Assembly: GCA_023415305.1 (NCBI GenBank)
Contig: JAEZKZ010000016.1
Coordinates: 8,354 to 72,353, forward strand
Reading direction: 5' to 3'
Length of the DNA stretch: 64,000 bases
DNA from: Bacillota bacterium
GTDB taxonomy: Bacteria > Bacillota > Clostridia > Acetivibrionales > DSM-1351
The position numbers were made by a program, and so were the translations under genes. Every line of letters starts with the position of its first letter. Position 1 is the stretch's first letter. The notes under the pieces are model-generated. The model saw only the letters and a list, made by a program, of their open reading frames with translations. It was not told the origin of the DNA and made no database searches. Positions 51,578-61,462 of the stretch are shown one piece after another.

Positions 51578-51606
51578 AGTATACTACAAACCTCAGGCCT
51601 TGTCAA
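51578..51606 (-). promoter_or_regulatory. carD promoter
   Basis: TTGACA (51601-51606) and TATACT (51578-51583), spacer 17, minus strand. Confidence 0.75.
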
Positions 51607-51662
51607 AATCTTAGAAAATATATTTATGTTTAACTTTTTATATTTTAAATAATTGTTTTTAT

Positions 51663-51692
51663 TTGACAGTAACTCAGTATTGAAAGTATAAT
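51663..51692 (+). promoter_or_regulatory. Promoter of the plus-strand small gene
   Basis: TTGACA (51663-51668) and TATAAT (51687-51692), spacer 18, divergent from the carD promoter. Confidence 0.75.
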
Positions 51693-51725
51693 AAAACTAG
51701 ACATCCGAATATTGAGGTGAACCGC

Positions 51726-52121
51726 ATGAAAGATATACTTATTGATGATTTTCAATATACTGCACAGGAATTGTTGGTTAGAAATAAAAGCATTCTTGAT
51801 CTTATTACCAAGTATCAGGATTCAAATTCCAGAGTTAACAGAGCAATAATTAAGTCAGTTACTCAATGTGGCTGTCTGACTATATCTGCACACAAACAGG
51901 AGATTCCCGAGGACGCAAGTTTTGATGAAATGAAAAACTCTGCGGATGCTCATGTAGATGGAACCTTGTGTGAAAACTGTAGAGATGCCATAGAAAGAGA
52001 TATGGGCAGGAATGTATTTTATCTTGCATCCTTGTGTAATTCATTGGATTTGAACCTCTATGACATTATTTTGAAAGAAAACGATAGAATTCGAATGCTG
52101 GGAAAATACAATCTCAGATAA
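51726..52121 (+). CDS. Conserved clostridial protein, MazG-like helical end
   Basis: 131 residues from the ATG at 51726 (GAGGTG six bases upstream). Opens MKDILIDDFQYTAQELLVRN and has a TQCGCLTIS cysteine pair and a CENCRDA motif. The end, FYLASLCNSLDLNLYDII, resembles the helices of MazG-type proteins. Metal binding by the four cysteines is possible. I recognise the pattern from clostridial genomes but no function. Confidence 0.6.
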   Translation: MKDILIDDFQYTAQELLVRNKSILDLITKYQDSNSRVNRAIIKSVTQCGCLTISAHKQEIPEDASFDEMKNSADAHVDGTLCENCRDAIERDMGRNVFYLASLCNSLDLNLYDIILKENDRIRMLGKYNLR

Positions 52122-52133
52122 CAAATATGTAAC

Positions 52134-52168
52134 AAAAAGGCTGGCTGATTCGTCAGCCTTTTTAATTT
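52134..52168. terminator. Bidirectional terminator between convergent genes
   Basis: AAAAAGGCTG-N10-CAGCCTTTTT, T-run on the plus strand and A-run-derived T-run on the minus strand. Confidence 0.9.
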
Positions 52169-52183
52169 TACGATAACTACTGG

Positions 52184-53437
52184 CTATAATTCTTTTATAA
52201 ACTGATTTATGTCTATAACTCTGCCTTCAATCCTGGACTTTTCAGCTGCAAAAGCCATCATGTGACCCATCAGTGAAGCTTGAGGGGATGTCAAGCTGTT
52301 ACCTTTTTTATCACTCCGTACCAGCCTCACAAAATCTCTCATTATTCCTTCATCTCCACCACTGTGTCCGTTTTTTTTCACATCAAGCTTTATGATTTCC
52401 TTACTTCCTGATACAAAATCAGTTATCTCTATCTCATTTTTCTCCATGTGACCTCTGATTTCCCCTCTTGTACCCATGAGCTTTATAGTTCTTGTGCAGT
52501 CATTGGTAAATGCTGTCATAGTAAAAGCTGCCGTAACTTCATTGCAAAACTCAATATTAACCACTTGGTGATCTACCACGTCATTATCGCAGCGGTATAC
52601 GCATCGTCCGTATGGGCCTTCTCTTAGAGCCTGTAATACTCCTTCAGGAGAGGTATCATCTGAAACTGCTCTTCTCAGCCACTCCTCTCCAGAGTCCATA
52701 TAAATTCTGACAGCATTAAAGGGACATTTCATTTGTTCAGGACAGCCCTCGAGGCATCTTATTGGTGCTCCCTTCGGTGCATTTTCTTCTTTAAAGTGAG
52801 ATAGTGTGCCAAAGGAGGCTATCCTCTTGCAATCCGCTCCAGCCAACCAGAGCAATATATCCATATCATGACAGCACTTTGCCAGGATCATGGGACTGGA
52901 TTCCTTTGAATTCCTCCAATTTCCTCTTACAAAGCTATGAGCTTGATGCCAGTAGCCTACGTTTTCGTTATGTTGAATGGTGATCAGTCTTCCTATTTTT
53001 CCTTCCTCCAGCAAGGTCTTTAGCCTTGTGAAAAAAGCCGTATATCTTAGAACATGACATATAGAAAAAACTTGATCATATTTTTCAGAATGTTTGATTA
53101 GTGAAAGACATTCCTTTGGATAAGTAGATATGGGCTTTTCCAGCAAAACATGGTATCCCTTTTCCAATGCATGAGCCGTTGGCTCTACATGCATTTTATC
53201 CTGAGTACATATTAATGCAGCATCAGCTAATTTAGGATGTCCTAGAAGCTCCTCCCAGCTTATAAATCTTCTTTCCTCCTTAATACCATGCAGTTTGCTG
53301 AATTCCTCTCTCCTCTTTGCATTCGGTTCAGCTACTGCTACAAATTCCAACTCTGTAGGGTTTTTAATTGCATATCCACCATATGCATCTTTACCGCGTA
53401 AGCCCGCACCTATTAGCACCGCTGTGACTTTTTTCAT
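52184..53437 (-). CDS. Gfo/Idh/MocA family oxidoreductase
   Basis: 417 residues from the ATG at 53437 (AAGGA upstream). NAD(P)-binding VLIGAGLRGKDAYGGYAI near the start, then EKPISTYPKE. An extra Cys-rich insertion at about residues 217-255 (RCLEGCPEQMKCPF and RCVYRC) may bind metal and is not in the basic family. End of the ABC uptake cluster; probably oxidises or reduces the imported sugar. Specificity unknown. Confidence 0.88.
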   Translation of the reverse strand: MKKVTAVLIGAGLRGKDAYGGYAIKNPTELEFVAVAEPNAKRREEFSKLHGIKEERRFISWEELLGHPKLADAALICTQDKMHVEPTAHALEKGYHVLLEKPISTYPKECLSLIKHSEKYDQVFSICHVLRYTAFFTRLKTLLEEGKIGRLITIQHNENVGYWHQAHSFVRGNWRNSKESSPMILAKCCHDMDILLWLAGADCKRIASFGTLSHFKEENAPKGAPIRCLEGCPEQMKCPFNAVRIYMDSGEEWLRRAVSDDTSPEGVLQALREGPYGRCVYRCDNDVVDHQVVNIEFCNEVTAAFTMTAFTNDCTRTIKLMGTRGEIRGHMEKNEIEITDFVSGSKEIIKLDVKKNGHSGGDEGIMRDFVRLVRSDKKGNSLTSPQASLMGHMMAFAAEKSRIEGRVIDINQFIKEL

Positions 53438-53531
53438 ATTTTCCTTAATCCCTTTCAAAACTGTTTTAATCTGATAAATAAATATTATTTCAATTGGTTA
53501 CTCGACATATTTGCTGATAACTATGCTGATA

Positions 53532-53572
53532 CAGCACAAGAAATAATGAATAATATCAAATTTCTTGTGCTG
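53532..53572 (-). other. Intergenic hairpin after the solute-binding protein gene
   Basis: Stem CAGCACAAGAAAT / ATTTCTTGTGCTG (13 bp), loop about 15, without a T-run. It lies between the binding-protein gene and the oxidoreductase gene, where such hairpins commonly stabilise the upstream mRNA. Confidence 0.6.
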
Positions 53573-53599
53573 ATCATCTTAATTTATACTATATATATC

Positions 53600-55138
53600 C
53601 TATTTACCATTAACCGCTTTCCATTCTGTAAGCTGCTTGTTAGCTTCTTCCAGTACCTTTGCAAGACCGGCTTTTTCCATTCTTTGTTTTGTATCGGCAA
53701 CATATTTATCGAAATCAGGTGCTGATCCTGTAACAAATATCGGAAGTACTTCTGTTGCTATTGCATCTAATTGTCCTACTTCTGTTTTTACATTTGTAGG
53801 ATCAAAAGTGAACCCAAGGATAGGAGAGGTCTTTCCTTCTTCCATGTTCTTCTGAAATTCGGTAAGAGCAGAGGCATCGTTCCAATTTGAAGGCCATTGG
53901 TCGTAAACAACGTCACCTATCCATGGATGCCAAATAGCCCACTTCATTTCAGAATTTACTTCTATTGTTGGATTATCAGTTCCCGCACCAGAAACAACTT
54001 TATAGTCCTGTCCCTCCAAGCCGTAGCAGAGAGTGTTAAATAGCTTTAGGTCTGAATGCAGCAGATCCAGGAACATCATAGCTCTCTCAGGATTGTCTGA
54101 TTTCTTTCCAATAACAGATACTGTAGACTGTACTCCACCAGTACTAATAAAGCCTTGAACCCCCATATCTATATCTACACAAGGGAAACCATACATTGTA
54201 GTAGCTTTCGATCCATCTCCGGTTATTACTCCCGGGTCGCCAAATACTGCATATTTCTGTGTCTTAACTTCTGCTACACCGTCGTTTTTCAGTGCTGCAT
54301 CGGCTGCTATATACCCCTTCTTATACCAGGAATTTAATACTTTATATTCTTCAAGATTATTTGCTGCATCCAGCCAGATTTTTAATTGATTATCTGTAGT
54401 GTCATATATCAACCATTCATTGATCTTGTCGTATATTGAGTTAAACATCATAGGATAGGCTGTCTTAGTTGGCAAAAATGGTATGATTCCACTTTCGTTT
54501 TTCTTTATAGTCTCAAGAAATGGTTCCAAATCCTTTAAGGTTTTTATATTTGCCACATCAATATTATATTTGTCAGTTAAAGATTTCTGAGCACATGCAC
54601 CATGGCGGGCAACATAGGGCTGAAGATTTATAACACCCATTTTTTCACCGCTATAGGTAACTGCCGGCCATAATTTTTCCGGAGTTTTTTGAGTAATTGA
54701 TTTACCATACTTATCAAGCAATTCATTCAGTGGGTATATAGCTGCTTTGTTAACCAGGGAAGATAAATTCATACCCCAGCATATATCCCAGCTTTCTCCT
54801 GATGCTGACATTACGTTAATTTTTTCCTGATAGTTATTCATATCCAATAGTATTAAATCGAGTTCTGCATTAATCTTCTCTTTTAGAATTTTATTTACTT
54901 CTGCCATAATAGAATCTTTATTTGACATATCTGTATATGGCTGTGGAAGATAGTATTTTAGTTTCACAAATTCTAGTTCCGTTTTTGTTTCGTCTGCTGC
55001 TGTTTGTATTGCTGAATTTTGTCCTGTTGTACTTGTTGCGGAATTTTTTTCTGCTCCGCAACCGGTTAAAACCATTGATAGTACAAATACTGTCGTGATT
55101 GCAAGGTATAATGCTCTGACTAATTTTGACCTTTCCAT
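53600..55138 (-). CDS. Sugar ABC transporter substrate-binding lipoprotein
   Basis: 512 residues. Signal with lipobox LTGC, Cys27, so anchored outside the membrane. Family 1-type extracellular solute-binding protein (LplA/YtcQ group, typical of oligosaccharide transport). Contains the ASGESWDICWGMNLSSLV segment near residue 115. Downstream of its two permeases in the same operon, 65 bases from the second. Confidence 0.9.
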   Translation of the reverse strand: MERSKLVRALYLAITTVFVLSMVLTGCGAEKNSATSTTGQNSAIQTAADETKTELEFVKLKYYLPQPYTDMSNKDSIMAEVNKILKEKINAELDLILLDMNNYQEKINVMSASGESWDICWGMNLSSLVNKAAIYPLNELLDKYGKSITQKTPEKLWPAVTYSGEKMGVINLQPYVARHGACAQKSLTDKYNIDVANIKTLKDLEPFLETIKKNESGIIPFLPTKTAYPMMFNSIYDKINEWLIYDTTDNQLKIWLDAANNLEEYKVLNSWYKKGYIAADAALKNDGVAEVKTQKYAVFGDPGVITGDGSKATTMYGFPCVDIDMGVQGFISTGGVQSTVSVIGKKSDNPERAMMFLDLLHSDLKLFNTLCYGLEGQDYKVVSGAGTDNPTIEVNSEMKWAIWHPWIGDVVYDQWPSNWNDASALTEFQKNMEEGKTSPILGFTFDPTNVKTEVGQLDAIATEVLPIFVTGSAPDFDKYVADTKQRMEKAGLAKVLEEANKQLTEWKAVNGK

Positions 55139-55202
55139 AATTGACCCCCTGAAATATTATATTATTTATTAAATCGGCTGGTTTGTCACCTACCGCGTTA
55201 AC

Positions 55203-56102
55203 CTATTCCTTAATAGAGCCCACCATAATTCCTGATGCAAAATACTTTTGAAAGAACATAAAGATAAACAGCATAGGTCCTGCTGCCAGTATACACATTG
55301 CAAATCTGGCTGAGAAATCAGGATACCTCATTTTTGCCGCTGTAGCACCTATCAGTGACATGTGTTCAGACATAAATTGAATGTTATTCAGAATCCTAAC
55401 AAGCATATACTGTAATGTAAACAACCCTTCCTTATTTATAAAAAGCATACTCAGCCACCAATCATTCCAATATTGAAGTAATAGGAATAAGCCCACCGTA
55501 GCGAGAGCCGGTTTACATATTGGCAGAACAATTTTCACAAATATCCGAAGTTCACCTGCTCCGTCAATCTTTGATGATTCTATAAGCGAATGCGGTATAC
55601 TTTTCATAAAACCCTTTATGAGAAGCACAAACCATGGGTTTACAAGGTATGGTAGTATTAATGACAATATATTGTCTTTCAGACCCAGCCATACCGAAAC
55701 AACAATATAAAATGGAACTAACCCGCCGTTGAACACCATTGTCAGAAATACGTAAAAGGATAATTGTCTGCTCCATTTAAAATCTTTTCTGTACAAAATG
55801 TATCCCAAAGACGCTGTAAGCCACAATCCACATACTACTCCTATAGAAGAAACCAAGGTTGTCACTCCGTATGCTCTTACAAGTGTCATAGGAGAATTGA
55901 GGATAGTCTTGTAGGCAAATAATGTAAATCCCTTTGGTAATAATCCATAACCGTTTTTCAGTATTTCGGTTTCGCTTGACAGTGAGGTAGATATTATTAT
56001 TAAAATTGGGATGATGCAACATAGCGAATATAATACCAAAACTGAATGTATTATTATTTTTGCCATTTCTGGTTTTTTTCTAATTATGTAATCTTTTCTC
56101 AT
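55203..56102 (-). CDS. ABC sugar permease (YtcP-like, CUT1)
   Basis: 299 residues, six membrane spans. The permease EAA loop is visible as LIESSKIDGAGELRIFVKIV then LPICKPALATVG. It is nine bases after the first permease gene, indicating coupled translation. Works with the LplB-like partner. Confidence 0.92.
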   Translation of the reverse strand: MRKDYIIRKKPEMAKIIIHSVLVLYSLCCIIPILIIISTSLSSETEILKNGYGLLPKGFTLFAYKTILNSPMTLVRAYGVTTLVSSIGVVCGLWLTASLGYILYRKDFKWSRQLSFYVFLTMVFNGGLVPFYIVVSVWLGLKDNILSLILPYLVNPWFVLLIKGFMKSIPHSLIESSKIDGAGELRIFVKIVLPICKPALATVGLFLLLQYWNDWWLSMLFINKEGLFTLQYMLVRILNNIQFMSEHMSLIGATAAKMRYPDFSARFAMCILAAGPMLFIFMFFQKYFASGIMVGSIKE

Positions 56103-56111
56103 GATAACCTC

Positions 56112-57026
56112 CTATAGCAGAGCGCTTTCTTTGTCTATTTTACTAACAACTAGATTTGTGACAAGTACAAGTATAAAACCTACTACTGCTTGATAAAAGC
56201 CAGCCGCCGAAGACATTCCCAAATCACCTATGTTCTTCAGAACACGATACACATATGTATCTATTACCAAGGTAGTCTCATAAACCAAGCTTGAATTTTG
56301 GGGAACATAATAAAATAATCCAAAATCACTGTAGAAAATTTTCCCAATCTGTAAGATAACCATCATGCTTATTAATGGCCTCAGAAGTGGAACTGTTATG
56401 AATTTTATCTGTTGAAGTCTTGTTGCACCATCAATTTTTGCAGCTTCATAGTATTCAGGAGAAAACCCTACTATAGCAGCATAGTATATTAAGGTTGTAT
56501 AACCCAGGCCCTTCCACACAGCGACAATTACTAAAATAACAGGCCAGCAGTTTGTATTTTGATACCAGAATATCGGTTCGCCTCCAAAGCTTTGAATTAA
56601 TATATTCAAAATTCCGTTATCCACATCAAAAAGCGCCAATGTTATATAGGAAACAATTACCCATGATAAAAAGTATGGAAAAAACATAACTGTCTGATAA
56701 ACATTTACAAATTTTTTTGAAATTTCGAATAGCATTAAAGCCACAGCAACAGAGCAAATAGTTCCTAATAGTATAAAGACTGAATTGTACAGTAATGTGT
56801 TACGTGTTGCTAATAGAATATCATCTGAATTAAAAAGGAATCTGAAATTCTTCAAACCAGACCAGGGACTTTTAAAAAAGCCCAAATCATAATTAAAGTT
56901 TTTAAATGGAAGAATCAATCCGAAAAGTGGAATATAATTAAAAACAAAAATCACAAATACAGATGGAAATGCCAAAAATAGAAGTTCTTTATTACTTTTA
57001 AGGTCCTTTAAAAATCTTGAGCACAT
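56112..57026 (-). CDS. ABC sugar permease (LplB-like, CUT1)
   Basis: 304 residues from the ATG at 57026 (GGAG eight bases upstream; the earlier ATG at 57062 is not supported). Six spans and EAA loop YYEAAKIDGATRLQQIKFIT. Permease partner of the YtcP-like protein. No ATPase gene lies nearby, so a shared MsmX-type ATPase is expected. Confidence 0.92.
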   Translation of the reverse strand: MCSRFLKDLKSNKELLFLAFPSVFVIFVFNYIPLFGLILPFKNFNYDLGFFKSPWSGLKNFRFLFNSDDILLATRNTLLYNSVFILLGTICSVAVALMLFEISKKFVNVYQTVMFFPYFLSWVIVSYITLALFDVDNGILNILIQSFGGEPIFWYQNTNCWPVILVIVAVWKGLGYTTLIYYAAIVGFSPEYYEAAKIDGATRLQQIKFITVPLLRPLISMMVILQIGKIFYSDFGLFYYVPQNSSLVYETTLVIDTYVYRVLKNIGDLGMSSAAGFYQAVVGFILVLVTNLVVSKIDKESALL

Positions 57027-57188
57027 CTCAACCACTCCTAAGCAGAAATATTGTAAAATCAAAACTCACATTTTTCATTATCCATAGATTTTTGAATAAG
57101 TGAATTATGAATATTAAATATTTCTGCAAAAGCAACTCTAATTTTTAAAGAATTATGCAAATTTAAATTATTTCTTTAAAAAAAGCTA

Positions 57189-59549
57189 TTAATTTTTAGC
57201 ATTTATCCCTTTTTGAAGCATATAATCTTTGGGAGTTACTCCAAATTTCTTCTTAAAGAGACTATAAAAATATGTCTCATTTTCAAACCCGATTTTAACT
57301 ATAATCTCATTAATATTAAGATTGGATTTTTCAAGCCAATCAATGGCCTTATATAACCTTACCTCATTAATATATTCATTTATAGACATTTTTACGCTAT
57401 CTTTAAATATCTTTCCAACATATCCATTTGACATTTTAAGTCTGGCAGCAATACTTGAAAGACAGAGTGAATTGTCAGAAAATTCATTATCTACTATTTC
57501 CTTAATCTCTTCCGATATCATCAAATGCTTTACATTGATAATATTTTTTTCTCTTTCTTTACATAACATTTCTACCTGTGTAAAAATGCTTCTATAGAAT
57601 TCTTCAAGGGATTCAGTCTCGAAAATGCTGTTTCTCATGGAAACAAAGTCAATATCTACTGGTTCAAGGCTGACACTATTTACATCACTAACACTTTTCT
57701 CAATTGTTTCTATAACAGACAGCATGGATACAATAATACTTTTGTATTCAAATTCCGAGGCTTCTTTATACAGTCTATTAAGGACATTTTCAACTTTTTT
57801 TGTATCCCTTGCCTTAATACCTTCTATAAGCATCCTCTTATAATCAAAGGAGAATTCAGTTTGATTATTAGCTCTGGTCATATTGGTGTTTATAACGGAA
57901 TTGTTACCATAAACCAGTCTGTACATGGAATTTTCAAGGGTATCTGCATATATCTGCGTCATTACGTTCCAATTTATATTGCGCTCACTAAATGCAGCCG
58001 ATACAGAGATATTATAGTAGTTTAATATATGATCCTGAGCCTGTTTTATAAGATTTTCAAGATTACTGGAGAATGTCACTTCATTCTCCGAATTAATATT
58101 TGAATTAATAATGAATACGACTTTGTCATCATCCATATCAAGACCTTCATTTCGATACTCCATAGCAATGACTTCTGTCATGATATTAATGATTGCAAAC
58201 TTTAGAAGAGCTTTATCACTTGTAGAATTTATTTTTTGAAATTCCTTATATCCGTCAATTTTTAAAACACAAATGGAATATGCGGTATCAGAGCTAAAAT
58301 CAATATTGTTTTCAATAAACAAATTATCGATGTCTGAATTATTAAAATCAGAAGAATTTAACAAAAGTTTTTTTAAATGAAATCCCCTTAAAGTGTTTCT
58401 GTTGGAAAATTCATCGGTCTCATATTTTTGTATTTTATCTCCTGACCGTTTATATACCTCTTCCAGATAATACATTTCATCATTTGAAGCCAGTGCCTCC
58501 AACTCGGTATTCCACCCGTTACCGACCTTGGATACCAACCTCCCAACAGGCCTATAAATAGCATTTGAAATTAATATTGAAACAGTGAAAACAATAATAA
58601 GAAATACTAAAGTTATTAACAGCAGAACAAGTCTCATTTTATTAAACATACCAAAAACATCATCATACGGTTGAGTTCTTACCAATGTAAGACCTGCGTT
58701 TTCAACATTTAAAAAGGTTACAATACTTGACTTGCCTTCTATATCTCTTTTAATATACCCTTTTTTATTATCAATATCTATTTTGCCGTCTTTATACTCT
58801 TTGAGCAACGCTTTAATAAAATCCTGTGTTTCTCTATTTCCTTCCAATTCGTTAATAAGGACTCCCTTATCATTAAACGCAAAGACCTGACCGGCATTAT
58901 TCTTATCCTTATCAATCTGCTCAAGATTATTTAACAACCATACTGACTTGATATTTATAATAATTGCACCAATTGGAATACCATTATTATCAGTATATTG
59001 ATACATAAAATAGCTAAGAGTGCTGTTATTTTTATTTTCACTCTTCCCCTCTATATTTCTTTCCAATATTATTGGCTTAAGAACAGGAATAATCTTTTCT
59101 TTTTTAACTATTTCGGATAATATTTCCACAAATAACTTATCGTCTTTAATAATACTTCTGCCGGGAGAATATAATGTTCCGATGTTACCGTTATAAATGT
59201 GTACTGAATCAACAAAAGAATTGGAAATAGCTATAAGCTCAATACTTTTCATTTTGGATAGGCTATCCAGAAAATCAATATCCCTGCTGTACATCAGCTC
59301 TGAAACATTTGTATTAACAAAAAGCTCTTTACATAGATTTTTTATACCATCATCCATTAACTGCACATTAAACTTTGCATGGGACAAAATCTCCATATTC
59401 GTTTTATAAACATTTTTCGATACAATTTTTTCAATATTGATATATGAAAAAAAAGAAAATGTAATCAATAAAATAAAAAAAGTCAATGTGATCCAGACGA
59501 AAATTCTTCGTTGAAATTTCTTCAGCATTAAAAAGCGTTTCAACCTCAT
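57189..59549 (-). CDS. Membrane-bound AraC family transcriptional regulator
   Basis: 786 residues. Two membrane spans (about 15-37 and 305-328) bracket an extracellular sensing domain; a cytosolic part of unclear fold follows; the C-terminal AraC DNA-binding domain has SLSSIAARLKMSNGYVGKIF and IVKIGFENETYFYSLFKKKF then GVTPKDYM. Such proteins control the adjacent sugar uptake operon in response to the substrate. GGGAG precedes the ATG. Promoter at 59665-59694. Confidence 0.9.
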   Translation of the reverse strand: MRLKRFLMLKKFQRRIFVWITLTFFILLITFSFFSYINIEKIVSKNVYKTNMEILSHAKFNVQLMDDGIKNLCKELFVNTNVSELMYSRDIDFLDSLSKMKSIELIAISNSFVDSVHIYNGNIGTLYSPGRSIIKDDKLFVEILSEIVKKEKIIPVLKPIILERNIEGKSENKNNSTLSYFMYQYTDNNGIPIGAIIINIKSVWLLNNLEQIDKDKNNAGQVFAFNDKGVLINELEGNRETQDFIKALLKEYKDGKIDIDNKKGYIKRDIEGKSSIVTFLNVENAGLTLVRTQPYDDVFGMFNKMRLVLLLITLVFLIIVFTVSILISNAIYRPVGRLVSKVGNGWNTELEALASNDEMYYLEEVYKRSGDKIQKYETDEFSNRNTLRGFHLKKLLLNSSDFNNSDIDNLFIENNIDFSSDTAYSICVLKIDGYKEFQKINSTSDKALLKFAIINIMTEVIAMEYRNEGLDMDDDKVVFIINSNINSENEVTFSSNLENLIKQAQDHILNYYNISVSAAFSERNINWNVMTQIYADTLENSMYRLVYGNNSVINTNMTRANNQTEFSFDYKRMLIEGIKARDTKKVENVLNRLYKEASEFEYKSIIVSMLSVIETIEKSVSDVNSVSLEPVDIDFVSMRNSIFETESLEEFYRSIFTQVEMLCKEREKNIINVKHLMISEEIKEIVDNEFSDNSLCLSSIAARLKMSNGYVGKIFKDSVKMSINEYINEVRLYKAIDWLEKSNLNINEIIVKIGFENETYFYSLFKKKFGVTPKDYMLQKGINAKN

Positions 59550-59664
59550 GAAATATCTCCCTCAATAATTGCTGCTAATCAGCTACATGGTTTATAATCA
59601 ATGTATGTTTTCGGATGCCATTTCCTAGTTGAATAACCTTATTAGCAATATATATACCAATCAC

Positions 59665-59694
59665 ATTATAGCAAGGCTTTCATCAATTTGACAA
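59665..59694 (-). promoter_or_regulatory. Promoter of the AraC regulator / ABC cluster
   Basis: TTGTCA (59689-59694) and TATAAT (59665-59670), spacer 18, about 115 bases upstream of the AraC start. Confidence 0.65.
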
Positions 59695-59783
59695 CTACTT
59701 CTCCCCCTGTTCTTCCTGATATAAATTTATGTTTTGGAATTCCTGATGAATTACAAATTCCATTCGTATTGGTATACTTTTCA

Positions 59784-59813
59784 AAAAAACTCAACCTTCA
59801 GTTGAGTTTTTAA
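59784..59813 (-). terminator. Terminator overlapping the GNAT gene end
   Basis: Minus-strand AAAACTCAACTGAAGGTTGAGTTTTTTT; the TGA stop codon lies inside the stem. Confidence 0.88.
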
Positions 59814-60279
59814 TTTCCTTTTTCATGCAAACACTGTTTTCCATGCCTATATAAGGGCAGAAATTATCTGTTATTAGGTAACCGTTACTTTTATATAGAT
59901 TTATAGCTTCCATCTGCCTCATGCCGGTCTCAAGGACGCAGGATTTATATCCCTGGGCAGCTGCAAGCTGTTCCAGATTTTTCAGAATCAATTTGGAAAT
60001 ACCTTGCTTTCTATACTCTTTCCTTACAAAAATACGTTTCAATTCTACAGTGTTACTGTCAAATTTCTTGAAAGCTCCACAGCCCACGGCAGAACCGTCG
60101 GAATAGATTAATATAACATCCTTAATATAGTCAACCTTGTTATATTTATCATACTGCTGCTGGTCTTCTCCGTTCCGTTCCTGCAGCTCTCTATCCAATA
60201 AAGCTATCAGATTAAGGAATTCTCCGTCACTGCTATCAACTTTTAATACACGAAGTTCCGAGCTTTTAACATCACTCAT
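59791..60279 (-). CDS. GNAT family N-acetyltransferase
   Basis: 162 residues from the ATG at 60279 (GAGGTG upstream; the ATG at 60294 is less supported). Acetyl-CoA motif A is visible as VELKRIFVRKEYRKQGISKL followed by ILKNLEQLA, then YKSCVLETGMRQMEAINLYK and NGYLI. Acceptor unknown. Terminates in a hairpin that includes the stop. Confidence 0.9.
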   Translation of the reverse strand: MSDVKSSELRVLKVDSSDGEFLNLIALLDRELQERNGEDQQQYDKYNKVDYIKDVILIYSDGSAVGCGAFKKFDSNTVELKRIFVRKEYRKQGISKLILKNLEQLAAAQGYKSCVLETGMRQMEAINLYKSNGYLITDNFCPYIGMENSVCMKKEIKNSTEG

Positions 60280-60338
60280 ATTTATACACCTCAATTCAAT
60301 TACCCTACTCGTTTTATAAATAACAACTTTTTATGATC

Positions 60339-61103
60339 TTACAAATATAGACTTGCTTCAACTGCAAAATTCAAAATTTCTTCCCTAACATCAGTCTGGG
60401 TATTCCAGCCTCTGGAGTCCCACTCCTCGCAGCTTACATCATCTCCGCCATATAATATCTGTCCAAATATTACTTTACGGAATTCCGCTACAGCGCAGAA
60501 TGCCGAGCACTCCATTTCAACCGTGAGGCAACCCTCCTGCCTTCTGAGATTGATCTTATCGGGAGTTTCCCTGTAAATCGCATCTGTTGTCCAGGTCTTG
60601 GCCAGAATGTAATTGCATTTATGTTTTATCAAAACCTCTTCAATTGCCAGAACCGCCTTCCTATTGACCTGGACCTCACGGCTTGGCGGCAAATAGTGAT
60701 ATGAAGTGCCCTCATCTCTGACTGCAGCTACCGGAACTATTATGTGACCCACTGCTATGCTCCTGTCCAGCACACCGGCACCGCCGCAGGCTATAAATTT
60801 TCTGCCGCCAAGGGCAATAACTTCCTCCAGCATCCCCGCACACAAGGGTGCCCCGACACCGGGATGAAACAGAGTTACAGCTCTATCTCCAACCTTAAGT
60901 TCATATATGGGATGCTCACCCACTTCAGAAGTCATGCAGGTGATATACTTCAATTTACCTTCATTCTTTAGCTTTGCTATAACGTCATTGAAAAAGCATA
61001 TAACAACACTTTCAGGAATATCCATAGGCTTTATACGCTTGCTGGGTTCAATTACAGCTTTTGATGAAGGATCAAATTCCAAAAGAGGGAGTTCTTTTCT
61101 CAT
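60339..61103 (-). CDS. Nucleoside phosphorylase (uridine phosphorylase-like)
   Basis: 254 residues from the ATG at 61103 (AAGGAG nine bases upstream). PNP/UDP family: phosphate-site Gly in HPGVGAPLCAGMLEE, CGGAGVLDRSIAVGHIIVP, VRDEGTSYHYLPPS and EMECSAFCAVA with the purine/ribose contact Glu. Cleaves a nucleoside to base and ribose-1-phosphate; the exact substrate is open. Confidence 0.88.
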   Translation of the reverse strand: MRKELPLLEFDPSSKAVIEPSKRIKPMDIPESVVICFFNDVIAKLKNEGKLKYITCMTSEVGEHPIYELKVGDRAVTLFHPGVGAPLCAGMLEEVIALGGRKFIACGGAGVLDRSIAVGHIIVPVAAVRDEGTSYHYLPPSREVQVNRKAVLAIEEVLIKHKCNYILAKTWTTDAIYRETPDKINLRRQEGCLTVEMECSAFCAVAEFRKVIFGQILYGGDDVSCEEWDSRGWNTQTDVREEILNFAVEASLYL

Positions 61104-61215
61104 GTTGGTAATCTCCTTACAGTTCATATATATATAAATTTTTCAATATTTTTACATACTATCAACAGAATGTCAATAGCACTAACCTGCTTTAGCTGTG
61201 CACAAGTAACTTTCT

Positions 61216-61443
61216 TTATCTGGGTTCATACTTTTTTATAACAGCTTCAACTTTGTCCTTTACAAAATTTCTTAGCTCTATCGGGCATAATATCTCAGTA
61301 TCCCATATTATTTCATCTACTTCCTTGCATGCATATTCAAATTTATGCATATTAATTACAGCAAAAATGTATTCATCTTTTTCATCTATTTTTGACAATG
61401 GAGTGATCATGTACCATAAAGAATTCTCTAAAAATGGTGACAT
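61216..61443 (-). pseudogene. 3' remnant of a WYL-type transcriptional regulator
   Basis: The last about 75 residues, opening MSPFLENSLWYMITPLSKID and closing with DTEILCPIELRNFVKDKVEA then VIKKYEPR, look like the C-terminus of WYL-domain regulators. No DNA-binding part precedes it: the frame continues upstream into the reverse complement of another gene fragment, so the 150-residue open frame to 61668 is a chimera. Confidence 0.6.
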
Positions 61444-61462
61444 AAAAAATTTAATAAAATAA

